From G963662905 sp965230045 (GTDB lineage Bacteria > Bacteroidota > Bacteroidia > Bacteroidales > WRLA01), in the NCBI GenBank assembly GCA_965230045.1, contig OZ245940.1, forward strand, positions 1,426,001 through 1,490,000: DNA of 64,000 nucleotides, read 5' to 3'. This document shows, one piece after another, positions 1 to 8,006 of the stretch. The notes beneath the pieces are model-generated. The model was not told where the DNA came from. It worked only from the letters and a program-made list of their open reading frames with translations, and searched no databases. How positions within the stretch are numbered: position 1 is the first letter of the stretch; each line of letters starts with the position of its first letter. A program made the translations under genes and the position numbers.

Positions 1-147
1 CAAACAGCGCGAAATGTGCACAGCGCTTTCTGAAAAGCTCATTTTTTGTGCAAAATGCCTGCCGGAAGCACTGAAACAATAGTCCTCAAGGCTTTGCCTG
101 ATTTTGCTAAAGCCAATCTTTTCTTCAAAATTATTTGGGTAAATCAC
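1..147 (-). CDS. mutS2: MutS2-type protein, N-terminal 49 residues (cut by window edge)
   Basis: The reverse strand encodes the beginning of a MutS2-family protein (a MutS relative with a Smr nuclease domain in full-length members). The product starts (M/V)IYPNNFEEKIGF, followed by an IRQSLEDYC segment; this closely matches the usual start of Bacteroidota MutS2 (IYP-NFE-KIGF-IR-L). The start codon is GTG at 147-145. No in-frame ATG lies upstream, and the reading frame runs open off the left edge. There is no Shine-Dalgarno sequence. A TAATTTTG box (reverse strand, 152-159) lies only about five bases before the start, so the transcript may be nearly leaderless or the box may be chance. The gene is divergent from aroB. 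Recognition is from remembered family sequence. Confidence 0.8.
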   Translation of the reverse strand, partial: MIYPNNFEEKIGFSKIRQSLEDYCFSASGRHFAQKMSFSESAVHISRCL

Positions 148-211
148 ATTGCAAAATTACAGTTTTTAATTTTTAGTTTTCTGTCAATACTCAATTTCAA
201 AATCAAATTTG

Positions 212-219
212 TATCTTTG
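212..219 (+). promoter_or_regulatory. Bacteroidota -7 promoter box for aroBA
   Basis: TATCTTTG fits the Bacteroidota sigma -7 consensus TAnnTTTG. It faces aroB and would give a leader of about 110 bases. No clear -33 TTTG lies at the expected spacing. The rest of 148-337 holds nothing else recognisable; an AAAAAGGAGA tract at about 309-318 is purine-rich but too far from the start to be a ribosome-binding site. Confidence 0.45.
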
Positions 220-337
220 AGCAACCTAGAAACAGTAATAGTCCTTTTTTTTACTAAATTTTAAGAATTTTCAGGCTTAAATTGGACGCCGGCCTTATTT
301 TTAGCAATCAAAAAGGAGACAGAAAATTTTTAGCTTT

Positions 338-1423
338 ATGGCATCACAACGTATGTTAACTAGTGGAAACTCGCGTTTGGTATTTCAAGCGGGGCAAGAT
401 TTGCTTAGAGAAGCAGTTTTGGAATCAGGGGCTTCCGCTGTTTTTGTTTTGGTTGATGAAAATACTGAAAAACATTGCCTTCCGTATTTTATGGAGCAAT
501 TGGGAAAGCCTAAAGGTATAACAGTCGTTAAAATGAACGCCGGTGAAATCAACAAAACGGAAAAAAACTGGCTCAGCGTTTTGGCACAATTGCACGATGC
601 AATGGCCGACCGCCATGCCTTGCTGGTAAATTTGGGTGGAGGTGTCGTTACCGATCTGGGTGGATTTGCAGCTGCAGTTTATAAGCGCGGCATAAGGTAT
701 ATCAATGTCCCAACATCTCTTTTGGCTATGGTTGATGCTTCTACGGGGGCAAAAACAGGCATCGACTTCCGTTATACCAAAAATGAACTGGGCGTTTTTT
801 ATGAGCCGGAATATGTTTTTATTGATAGCTCCTACCTGAAAACATTGCCCGAAAGGCATTTTATTGCAGCCCTTGCCGAAATGCTCAAGCATTCCCTGCT
901 AAACTCTGAAGATGCACTAAAGGCTTTTCTTACTGCCAACTTTAAAGATGAAAAGTTGTTGGAAGCGTTGATATTTAAGTCGGTGCAATTTAAAAGCCTT
1001 ATTGTTCAGCAGGATTTCCGTGAATCCGGTTTGCGTAAGCAACTTAATTTTGGCCATACTTTTGGTCATGCTTTTGAATCATATTACCTCAATACGGAAA
1101 AACCCCTGTTTCACGGCGAAGCTGTTGCTGTTGGGTTGATTTGCGCCCTTTATCTTTCCCAATCCTGTGTGCATTTTCAAAAAGATTTATTGAGCAGAAT
1201 AACCGACTGGATCAAAGATCGCTTTTCTTTGCCCATACCGGATGAAAGTGAATTTGAAGCAATTTTTTCATTGATGAAGCGCGACAAAAAAAATTCCGGG
1301 GGCTCTGTTCTGGCGGTTTTACTTTCATCTCCGGGGCATCCCTGGCGCGATAAGAAGATAAATAAAAAACAGGCATATGAGGCATTGGATTTTTATTCCA
1401 AAGTAGTGAAAGGATGGCTTTAG
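338..1423 (+). CDS. aroB: 3-dehydroquinate synthase
   Basis: Second enzyme of the shikimate pathway: it converts DAHP to 3-dehydroquinate in the cytoplasm, using NAD+ and a divalent metal. The 361-residue length is normal. The NAD-binding core GGGVVTDLGGF is at about residues 100-110, followed by the conserved run GIRYINVPTSLLAMVDAS and the substrate contacts TGAKTGID. The metal-binding His segment FGHTFGHAFE is near residue 237. The stop overlaps the start of aroA by 10 bases in a different frame, so the two are translationally coupled. Start chosen at the ATG giving the usual N-terminus. Confidence 0.95.
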   Translation: MASQRMLTSGNSRLVFQAGQDLLREAVLESGASAVFVLVDENTEKHCLPYFMEQLGKPKGITVVKMNAGEINKTEKNWLSVLAQLHDAMADRHALLVNLGGGVVTDLGGFAAAVYKRGIRYINVPTSLLAMVDASTGAKTGIDFRYTKNELGVFYEPEYVFIDSSYLKTLPERHFIAALAEMLKHSLLNSEDALKAFLTANFKDEKLLEALIFKSVQFKSLIVQQDFRESGLRKQLNFGHTFGHAFESYYLNTEKPLFHGEAVAVGLICALYLSQSCVHFQKDLLSRITDWIKDRFSLPIPDESEFEAIFSLMKRDKKNSGGSVLAVLLSSPGHPWRDKKINKKQAYEALDFYSKVVKGWL

Positions 1424-2658
1424 TAAGATATTTCCCAACTTCCGCAGAGCTGGTAACTCTTAGGCTGCCGGCTTCTAAGAGTATTGCCAACCGATTACTT
1501 ATTATACAGTCTCTTTGCCCGGATATAAAAATTTTAGGTATATCCGATGCCAACGATACGCTGATTATGCAAAATGCTTTGAAAAAGCTGTCGTTGCCGG
1601 ATGATATGATTGATATTGATGTTCAGGATGCCGGTACAGCAGCGCGCTTTTTGCTGGCACGTTTGGCTATTGAAAAAAAGAGCTTTCGACTACATGGAAC
1701 CGGCCGTATGCACCAAAGGCCGCTTAAATCTCTGGCGGATGGGCTTGAGCAAATTGGGACATCAATTCAGTATGAAAAAAATACCGGTTTTCTTCCGCTA
1801 ATTATCGAAGGAAAACTAAATCTCAATTCACGGATAAGTTTGGATGCCAGCCTGAGCAGTCAGTTTTTATCGGCTGTGATGATGGTCGCCCCAAAAATAT
1901 CTTCACCTTTTATTATTGATCTTCAGGGGAAAGTTTCCAGTTGGCCTTATGTGGAAATGACTGCCCAATTGATGCGGAAATCCGGGCTTAAAGTGAATCT
2001 GAATTCCGGACAAATACTTGTGGAAGGCAGTTATACGGCAGCTCAAATGACCTGCGAAAAAGATTGGAGTGCTGCTTCTTATGTATATCTTGCTGTGGTA
2101 TTATCGCCAGAAAACATTTGTGTTGAACTCGAATTGCCCGCGCCGGCAGATTCAGTTCAGGGTGATGCCCGAATTGCAGGGATGTTTGCAGAATTTGGTA
2201 TCGATAGCATATTTCAAAACAGAAAGCTTATCATACATAAAAGACTTGATTTTCAATGCCCTGCATATTTTGAGGCCGATTTTTCGGATATTCCGGATAT
2301 GGCGCAAACATTTGCCGTGCTTTGTGCTGCTTTGGGAATAGAAGCAAGGCTCAGTGGCCTGAAAAGTTTGCGCATTAAGGAAACCGACCGTCTTCTGGCT
2401 TTGAAATGGGAAATGGAGAAAATGGCAAAAGATATTGAGATATTATCGGATGATGCTATCTATATCCCAGCCGGGAAATTACAAAAGCCAATGCAAAAAC
2501 TGGAATGCCACAACGATCACCGTATGGCCATGGCCTTGGCGCCACTTGTGATGTTTTTTGAAGAGCTGGACCTTGATCATCCCGAAGTTGTACGGAAATC
2601 ATTTCCTGCATTCTGGACGGAATTTGCTGCTTTGGGTATTCGTTTATCAGAAGCTTAG
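1414..2658 (+). CDS. aroA: 3-phosphoshikimate 1-carboxyvinyltransferase (EPSP synthase)
   Basis: Joins PEP to shikimate-3-phosphate, the sixth step of the shikimate pathway. Family motifs are present: LPASKSIANRLLI near residue 18, DAGTAARFL (the usual NAGTAMRFL motif) near residue 72, SSQFLSA, KETDRLLALK and the C-terminal HNDHRMAMALAP. At 414 residues it is slightly shorter than the approximately 430 usual. Its ATG lies inside the end of aroB (10-base overlap), so the pair is an operon. The PEP-binding Gly-Thr is preserved as 'AGTA'; the family 'SGT' tract is altered, as often seen in Bacteroidota homologues. Confidence 0.95.
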   Translation: MALVRYFPTSAELVTLRLPASKSIANRLLIIQSLCPDIKILGISDANDTLIMQNALKKLSLPDDMIDIDVQDAGTAARFLLARLAIEKKSFRLHGTGRMHQRPLKSLADGLEQIGTSIQYEKNTGFLPLIIEGKLNLNSRISLDASLSSQFLSAVMMVAPKISSPFIIDLQGKVSSWPYVEMTAQLMRKSGLKVNLNSGQILVEGSYTAAQMTCEKDWSAASYVYLAVVLSPENICVELELPAPADSVQGDARIAGMFAEFGIDSIFQNRKLIIHKRLDFQCPAYFEADFSDIPDMAQTFAVLCAALGIEARLSGLKSLRIKETDRLLALKWEMEKMAKDIEILSDDAIYIPAGKLQKPMQKLECHNDHRMAMALAPLVMFFEELDLDHPEVVRKSFPAFWTEFAALGIRLSEA

Positions 2659-2738
2659 TATTGTTTAATAATTTATGATAAAAGTTAAACAAAGTAATTG
2701 GTTTGCTGTTGGGTTCATTGTACGTTAAATCAATTACT

Positions 2739-3242
2739 ATGACTGATAATCAATCCATTCGTTTTTATAATCATTCGGGACTGCATACACTCCATGCCAA
2801 ACAGCTTATACCGGCAGGGATTAATGATGTTTGGGATTTTTTTTCCAACCCGGCAAATCTGCAGAAAATTACGCCGGACCACATGGCCTTTAAAGTTACT
2901 TCTCCTGTTTTATCCGAAAAAATGTATCCAGGGCAAATGATTTCCTATCGGGTTAGCCCGGTGCCTGGTGTGCGGACTTCCTGGTTAACAGAGATTACTC
3001 AGGTTCGGGAGAAGGAGTTTTTTATTGACGAACAAAGAATTGATCCATACAAAATATGGCATCATCAGCACATTTTTCATCCACATGAAAATGGTGTGTT
3101 GATGGAAGATATAGTTACCTATAAAGCGCCTTTGGGATGTATTGGCCGCTTGATGGAAAAATTATTCATACGAAAAACGCTCCGAAAAATATTTCAATAC
3201 CGAATCAAGCGGGTTGAGGAATTATTCCCCAAACCCGTATAA
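2739..3242 (+). CDS. SRPBCC (START/Bet v1-like) ligand-binding protein
   Basis: A 167-residue cytoplasmic protein of the SRPBCC fold. The pattern HAKQLIPAGINDVWDFFSNPANLQ is typical of the N-terminal strand and helix of polyketide-cyclase/START relatives; the later MEDIVTYKAPLG and the C-terminal helix (YRIKRVEELF) also fit. A longer reading from TTG at 2703 exists, but the ATG at 2739 (MTDNQSIRFYN) is preferred because the 12 extra residues look non-coding. It lies 80 bases after aroA and could be in the same transcript. Its ligand cannot be told from sequence. Confidence 0.75.
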   Translation: MTDNQSIRFYNHSGLHTLHAKQLIPAGINDVWDFFSNPANLQKITPDHMAFKVTSPVLSEKMYPGQMISYRVSPVPGVRTSWLTEITQVREKEFFIDEQRIDPYKIWHHQHIFHPHENGVLMEDIVTYKAPLGCIGRLMEKLFIRKTLRKIFQYRIKRVEELFPKPV

Positions 3243-3263
3243 CAAATTAATGCAGCGTGATTG

Positions 3264-4943
3264 TTAGCAATAGAGATACCGCTTAATTTTTTGAGTAGCG
3301 GTTTTTTGGAATGGATCGTTTTGAACAACAAGCATCTGGATGCGTGAGTATTTGTTAAGGCGAGCATTCACGTAGTCTTGCAGTTCACGGCTGAGTTCGT
3401 CAATGGTTTCATCTACCTTGCGGGCACATTCATCCATTTGCTCATCAAATTTATTCGAGATTTCCTCGCGCATAGTACGGAGTTTTGCTTCCAGCTCTTC
3501 ACGGTTGAAATGCACCATGGCCACCAATTTCCCTTTTTTCTCTATAACAAGCGATTCCACAACATGCTTGAAATTGTTGATCATGCTCTCGATTTCTTCG
3601 GGATAGATATTCTCGCCATTGGCGCCTACGATGAGGTTTTTGAGCCTTCCTTTGTGGCTTAGCCAGCCATCTTTATCATAAACGCCAAGGTCGCCGGTGC
3701 GGAACCAGCCATCAGGGCTAAGCACTTCGCGGGTTTTTTCTTCATTTTTGTAATAGCCGAGCATTACATTTTCACCTTTTGCCCAGATTTCACCTTCACC
3801 GGTTTTTGGATCGGGATTGTTGATTTTTACGATGCAGTCTTCAACTTTTGGTCCAATCGCCTGATAACGTGTTTGCGTAGGATTGGAACCTGCCAAAAGA
3901 GGGGCGGTTTCGGTTAATCCGTAACCAATGGCATAAGGGAATTTCGCATCACGCAGAAAGCGTTCAACGCTGGCATCCAATTTTGCTCCGCCAATCCCAA
4001 AAAACTTGAGCTCACCACCAAAGGTTTGGTAGAGTTTCTTGCCGGCAAGTTTATGAACCAAAGCTCTTGTGGGCTTAAAATTATAAAGGGTACGGCTAAA
4101 TGCCTTTTTTTGTATCTGCGGAAGAATACTGTTTTTATAAACCTTCTCAATGATGAGCGGTACTGACAGCATCAGCGTAGGTTTCACCTTTTTTAATGCC
4201 GGCAATAAAACGCTGGCTGTTGGCGGCTTACGCAGGTATGTTACATTGGCGCCCTTGCTGATGGGCAGGATGAAGCCAATCGTATTTTCGTAAGTGTGTG
4301 ATAATGGAAGAACTGATAAAAAGCGGTCTCCGGGCAGGATTTCCTGAACTTTGCCCGATTGGATGGCATTAAAAATAATGCTGTGCTGCGAATGCATTAC
4401 GCCTTTGGGCTCGCCGGTTGTTCCGCTGGTGTATAGCAAAACGGCCAGTTCGTCCTTATGTGCCGGTATGTACATTTCTGTGTCGAGTACGTCTTCCGAA
4501 TAAATGGCAACTTCCTCCTTGGTTGAAATGATGGAAAAATCATTCAAACGAATAATTGTGGAGACATTTTCGGCATCCACTTTGCTAAGCTTTGCCTCCA
4601 GGCTTTGGCTTACAAAAACCGCCTTTGCTTCGGAATGTTTGATAACTGCTTCCAGGTCATGTTCTGAGAATTCCGGCAGTACCGGAACCACAACCATTCC
4701 GGCGCAGTGAATTGCGAAATACACAATGCCCCAATTGGGCATGTTTTGGCTGTAAATCACGATCCTGTCGCCTTTTTCCAGACCGAGCTGGCGCATAAAA
4801 GCTTTTACTGCATGAATTTTTTTGCCCATTTCTTTATACGTTATGGCTTTTTCATCCACAAATGAAAGGGCGTCCAACGATCCGTATTTACTGATCACAT
4901 CGGAGAGGAATGTCGAAAAATTAAGCTCTTTGTGTTTGGTCAT
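3264..4943 (-). CDS. AMP-forming acyl-CoA synthetase (long-chain fatty acid-CoA ligase type)
   Basis: Activates a carboxylic acid to its acyl-AMP and then its CoA thioester. The P-loop-like LLYTSGTTGEPKGVMHS lies near residue 170 and the A5 motif GYGLTETAPLL near residue 335. The hinge region GWFRTGDLGVYDKDGWLSHKGR is followed by the A10-like Lys in KIKRYLY at the very C-terminus. The C-terminal 80 residues carry a long charged helical stretch (LRTMREEISNKFDEQMDE), as in Bacteroidota long-chain ligases. The start is the ATG at 4943 (MTKHKELNFSTFL); 20 upstream in-frame residues from 5003 do not look conserved. Convergent with the SRPBCC gene. Confidence 0.85.
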   Translation of the reverse strand: MTKHKELNFSTFLSDVISKYGSLDALSFVDEKAITYKEMGKKIHAVKAFMRQLGLEKGDRIVIYSQNMPNWGIVYFAIHCAGMVVVPVLPEFSEHDLEAVIKHSEAKAVFVSQSLEAKLSKVDAENVSTIIRLNDFSIISTKEEVAIYSEDVLDTEMYIPAHKDELAVLLYTSGTTGEPKGVMHSQHSIIFNAIQSGKVQEILPGDRFLSVLPLSHTYENTIGFILPISKGANVTYLRKPPTASVLLPALKKVKPTLMLSVPLIIEKVYKNSILPQIQKKAFSRTLYNFKPTRALVHKLAGKKLYQTFGGELKFFGIGGAKLDASVERFLRDAKFPYAIGYGLTETAPLLAGSNPTQTRYQAIGPKVEDCIVKINNPDPKTGEGEIWAKGENVMLGYYKNEEKTREVLSPDGWFRTGDLGVYDKDGWLSHKGRLKNLIVGANGENIYPEEIESMINNFKHVVESLVIEKKGKLVAMVHFNREELEAKLRTMREEISNKFDEQMDECARKVDETIDELSRELQDYVNARLNKYSRIQMLVVQNDPFQKTATQKIKRYLYC

Positions 4944-5105
4944 CCAAAAAGTGTTAAGCTGCAAAAATAAGCATTTGATTTTAAATGAGGGTTTTTTAAT
5001 CACTGAACTAAATGAAGTAAGCGACTAAAACAGATAATGAACAGCTAAAGAGGGTGTTGTGTTCAAAAGGGCGCTTTAAGATCGTAGCTTAATTTTTTGA
5101 AATAT

Positions 5106-5535
5106 AGGTTCTACTGAGAATTTCTTGGGTTCTTATAAAATTTGAGATGAAAAGTATTGAGAAATATGTTCATATAATATTTATGCGAAAAATCTGAGCT
5201 CGAACAGATTCCTCCCTCCCGATAACTATCGGGACAAAGCCTTAATCACTTCGTTTGGCTTTGTCCCGGTCGGAATGATACTGTTTAATAAGTGTTTAAG
5301 GCAAATGCGGCTTCTCGGCTTAGTTCGGCTTCTCGGCTCCGCTCGAAGACCTTATATTGCGGTGGTTGAGCGGCTTCTCGGCTTAGTTCGGCAAGCTCAG
5401 TACAACGCCACAACGCAGCACGGCGCACCACGAGACGCTCGAAGACCTTAATGAACGTTTGTTAAAGGGAGATGAGACCAAGCATGAGGAATTCCGATAG
5501 CTATCGGAAGGAGGAATTTGTCCTGATTATTGTGC
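5106..5535. repeat. Dispersed inverted-repeat element, copy A
   Basis: A non-coding block matching the element at 36820-37165. The shared left end reads GGTTCTACnnnGAATTTC, then ATAAAATTTGAGAT, then CAGATTCCTCCCTCCCGATA and a hairpin (GACAAAGCC...GGCTTTGTC). The right part contains GCATGAGGAA and the palindrome TTCCGATAGCTATCGGAA. Between them are degenerate tandem units of GGCTTCTCGGCTTAGTTCGG (near 5309 and 5370). The right terminus is decayed compared with copy B. This block fills the gap between the acyl-CoA ligase and hipB, and nothing else is seen there. Confidence 0.6.
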
Positions 5536-5644
5536 TTTTCGAAAACAGGAGACTGCCTATCGTTAAAAAGTATTATGTAAAATACAATAAAACGAAGTCA
5601 TTTATAACTATAGACGGCTTGTACAAAGAATATTGGATAATATT

Positions 5645-5680
5645 TTGTCTAAATCAGAATTATTTCGTATTTTTAGACAA
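5645..5680. promoter_or_regulatory. Inverted repeat upstream of hipB (candidate operator)
   Basis: TTGTCTAAA (5645-5653) and TTTAGACAA (5672-5680) are perfect inverted arms separated by 18 bases, ending 13 bases before the hipB start. The arms extend imperfectly outwards as A/T-rich sequence. Known HipB proteins repress their own operon at inverted repeats just upstream; use of this site is inferred. Confidence 0.55.
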
Positions 5681-5693
5681 TATTTTATCTACA

Positions 5694-5975
5694 ATGGGGA
5701 AATTTAGTATTAACAAATTGCCGTCTGACATTCTAATGTCAACAGCGTCAAAAGCAGCTGCCTTAAGAAAGGAACTAAAACTTACGCAGTTTGATCTTTC
5801 AATAAAATCAGGTGTTTCATACGGCAGCATTAAACGCTTTGAACGCAGTGGCCAGATATCTTTTGAATCTCTGCTAAAAATAGCAGAAGCTTTGGATCGC
5901 CTCTCTGATTTTGAGCCCATACTGGCATTAAAAGGGAATAAAAAAGTTGAGGATTTATTTAAATCGTATGAGTGA
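5694..5975 (+). CDS. hipB: HipB-like antitoxin (XRE helix-turn-helix)
   Basis: A 93-residue DNA-binding protein. The helix-turn-helix runs from about residue 20 to 70 (KAAALRKELKLTQFDLSIKSG, SYGSIKRFERSG, SFESLLKIAEAL). The reading frame is open further upstream to 5472, but the ATG at 5694 (MGKFSINKLPSDIL) is chosen because the upstream part overlaps the repeat and the inverted-repeat operator. The TGA overlaps the hipA ATG by one base (TGATG), the usual tight coupling of hipBA. It should neutralise HipA and repress the operon. Confidence 0.8.
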   Translation: MGKFSINKLPSDILMSTASKAAALRKELKLTQFDLSIKSGVSYGSIKRFERSGQISFESLLKIAEALDRLSDFEPILALKGNKKVEDLFKSYE

Positions 5976-7231
5976 TGAAGATTAAACGGTATATAGATTC
6001 ACCACAAGGGACTAAGTCCTTGAATGTATTTATTCAGTTCTCGAAAGGCGAAATACTTGTTGGTAAACTGATTCTTGAAAACCGGCTTATTTACTTCAAA
6101 TATGATGATGAATTCCTAAAGCTGCAATTAAACCTTTCTCCTTTCAAATTAAAATTCAACAATAGCATTCAGCTCGCCGACCCGGTCCCGTTTCATGGTA
6201 TTTTTGGTTTATTTGATGATTCACTTCCTGATGGTTGGGGCATGTTACTGTTAAACAGGGCACTTGAAAAGAAAGGGCTTTCGCTTGACGATATTAACAT
6301 TCTGGATCAACTTGCTTATGTTGGCGAAACAGGCAAGGGGGCACTAATTTACCGTCCGGCAATTACTGAAGCTGAAAATCTTGGCAATGAAGTTGATATC
6401 GATCTCATTAAAACGGCAATGGATGAAGTGTATGAAGGCTCTACTCCGGAACTTATTGATGAGTTAATGTACCTTGGCGGTTCCTCCGGTGGCGCAAGGC
6501 CCAAGGTAAATGTAGGTTATAGTCCCGAAACGGATGAAATAATACATGGCCGTTATGCTTTGCCTGATGGGTTCCAGCACTGGATAATAAAGTTCCCAAG
6601 CTCTTACGACCCAAAAGATATTGCCAATATTGAATTTGCTTATTACAAAATGGCAAAGGCTGCGGGAATCGAAATGAGCGAATCAAAACTTCTTAAAAGT
6701 GCTCAAGGAATACAAGTGTTTGCAACGAAACGTTTTGATCGGATTGGAAACAAACGATTACATATGCATTCGATGGCCGGGCTTACCCACGATAATTTCA
6801 GGCTAAGCAATATCGATTACGGACATATAATTGATGTTGCTTATCAGTTGGAAAAAAATGCAACAGCCCGTGAAAAAGCTTTGCGCTTGGCTGCTTTCAA
6901 TGTATTTAGCTATAATCTGGATGACCATTCAAAAAATTTCTCCTGGTTAATGGATGAAAATGGAAGTTGGCGCATGTCACCAGCCTATGATTTAACCTAT
7001 TCATCAACTGCCATCAACGAACACAGTACTTTGGTAAACGGAGAAGGAGCAAATCCGGGAAGAAAACAACTTCTGGAATTAGCTGAGATATTTAGCATTA
7101 GAAAAGCAAACGACATCATTGAGCAGGTTCAGGATGCAATTTCTTCATGGCCTGATTTTGCTGCAGATTGTGGCGTAAGTAAAGCTTCTATGAATAGAAT
7201 TCTGAAAAAACTTAAGGAGCTTAGGGATTAA
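5975..7231 (+). CDS. hipA: HipA-type serine/threonine kinase toxin
   Basis: A full-length HipA-family kinase of 418 residues. Known HipA phosphorylates glutamyl-tRNA synthetase and causes growth arrest; the target here is unknown. Visible motifs: the Gly-rich loop LGGSSGGARPKV near residue 170, the ATP-contacting Lys in WIIKFPS near 206, the catalytic loop NLDDHSKNF near 315-322, and the metal-binding AYDLTY near 338. The N-terminal subdomain carries GIFGLFDDSLPDGWG, typical of the family. All catalytic residues are present, so the toxin looks intact. The ATG at 5975 is used rather than the GTG one codon upstream, because it gives the one-base coupling with hipB. Confidence 0.88.
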   Translation: MKIKRYIDSPQGTKSLNVFIQFSKGEILVGKLILENRLIYFKYDDEFLKLQLNLSPFKLKFNNSIQLADPVPFHGIFGLFDDSLPDGWGMLLLNRALEKKGLSLDDINILDQLAYVGETGKGALIYRPAITEAENLGNEVDIDLIKTAMDEVYEGSTPELIDELMYLGGSSGGARPKVNVGYSPETDEIIHGRYALPDGFQHWIIKFPSSYDPKDIANIEFAYYKMAKAAGIEMSESKLLKSAQGIQVFATKRFDRIGNKRLHMHSMAGLTHDNFRLSNIDYGHIIDVAYQLEKNATAREKALRLAAFNVFSYNLDDHSKNFSWLMDENGSWRMSPAYDLTYSSTAINEHSTLVNGEGANPGRKQLLELAEIFSIRKANDIIEQVQDAISSWPDFAADCGVSKASMNRILKKLKELRD

Positions 7232-7361
7232 TACGTGGGCCATAAGGCTTTAGCTTGTGCTGCTTAAGTGTCTGATAATATAATAGTTCAAAGCTGCACC
7301 TTCCACATACTCCTTTGGATTTGTTCACAAAATGAGCTAACTGAAAATCGGTTTTGAAAAA

Positions 7362-7541
7362 TTATCGTAATTGATACTTGCTCTTTATTTTGTTTTTCTC
7401 TTCTTCGTTTAAAGAACCCATATACCCTTTCCATCCCGGGCACCAGTTGATGTGCCACCGCCAAAATTTCCCAACAAAGGATTTGGGGTTTTTGTCATGC
7501 TTTGCCCTTAACTTACATTCTTCGCAGTTGTGCTTTTTCAT
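7362..7541 (-). CDS. Small Cys/Trp-rich conserved protein, 59 aa
   Basis: A short reverse-strand gene: the product starts MKKHNCEECKLRAKHDKNPK and contains FWRWHINWCPGWKGY in the middle and EEEKNKIKSKYQLR at the end. The CxxC pair (Cys6, Cys9), a third Cys at 34, and a dense aromatic cluster (four Trp between residues 27 and 37) argue that it is real. I recall similar short hypothetical proteins in other Bacteroidota and in methanogens, with no known function. It is transcribed divergently from the HxlR regulator, and a TACTTTTG box (reverse strand, 7564-7571) sits about 22 bases upstream of its ATG. A small metal- or redox-active protein controlled by the neighbouring regulator is the simplest guess. 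Confidence 0.75.
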   Translation of the reverse strand: MKKHNCEECKLRAKHDKNPKSFVGKFWRWHINWCPGWKGYMGSLNEEEKNKIKSKYQLR

Positions 7542-7563
7542 AGTGAATTAATTTAGTTTGAAG

Positions 7564-7623
7564 CAAAAGTAATTTCAAAAACAATTACTTTTGCTAAAGT
7601 ATCTTAAAAGTAACTGGTAACTT
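7564..7623. promoter_or_regulatory. Divergent promoters and palindromes between small protein and HxlR gene
   Basis: Two facing -7 boxes are visible: reverse-strand TACTTTTG at 7564-7571 for the small protein and forward TACTTTTG at 7586-7593 for the regulator. The forward box is part of the palindrome TACTTTTGCTAAAGTA (7586-7601). A second inverted repeat, AAGTAACTGGTAACTT, lies at 7608-7623, just before the HxlR start. HxlR-family repressors commonly bind inverted repeats at their own promoter, so these are likely operators. Confidence 0.6.
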
Positions 7624-7638
7624 AAATGTAATCTGATT

Positions 7639-7995
7639 ATGGCTTGTACAAAATGTTCGGGAAAAGGAGACTGCGATTCGTTTTTTCTTCCATTGGATGA
7701 TTTGCTTAGGGTGCTGAACGGCAAATGGAAAATGCGTCTTATTTTGTGTATTGCATCAGAATCAAAACGCTTTAATGAAATGAAAAGGTGTCATGGGATT
7801 TCTCCCCGGATTCTCTCGAAAGAACTCAAAGAATTGGAAATGTATGGTATTATTAGCCGCACCGAGCTTAACGACAATCTTAAATCGGTGAATTATGCAT
7901 TAACTGATATAGGAACAGAACTTGTCCCGATTATTGCGCAGTTTCAAAAATGGGGAACTGCATATCGGGAAAAAGCACTGCTTAAGCTGCAATAG
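7639..7995 (+). CDS. HxlR-family winged-helix transcriptional regulator
   Basis: A 118-residue MarR-like regulator of the HxlR family. The core LLRVLNGKWKMRLILCI, FNEMKRCHGISPRILSKELKELE and the wing YGIISRTE...VNYALTDIGTEL are diagnostic. The N-terminus carries Cys residues (CTKCSGKGDC at residues 3-12); family members such as HypR sense thiol stress through an N-terminal Cys, but a single early Cys rather than a cluster is usual there. The gene is divergent from the small Cys/Trp-rich protein and shares its promoter region, so that protein is the best candidate target. Confidence 0.88.
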   Translation: MACTKCSGKGDCDSFFLPLDDLLRVLNGKWKMRLILCIASESKRFNEMKRCHGISPRILSKELKELEMYGIISRTELNDNLKSVNYALTDIGTELVPIIAQFQKWGTAYREKALLKLQ

Positions 7996-8006
7996 ATAAA
8001 TCACTT

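Noticed and set aside
46..264. 72-codon forward frame before aroB
   Set aside because: It runs antisense to the start of mutS2 and then through the A/T-rich promoter region; no coding signature.
5300..5460. Possible CRISPR-like array from repeated GGCTTCTCGGCTTAGTTCGG units
   Set aside because: Units are irregular, spacers are not of constant length and no cas gene is present; it is part of the dispersed inverted-repeat element.
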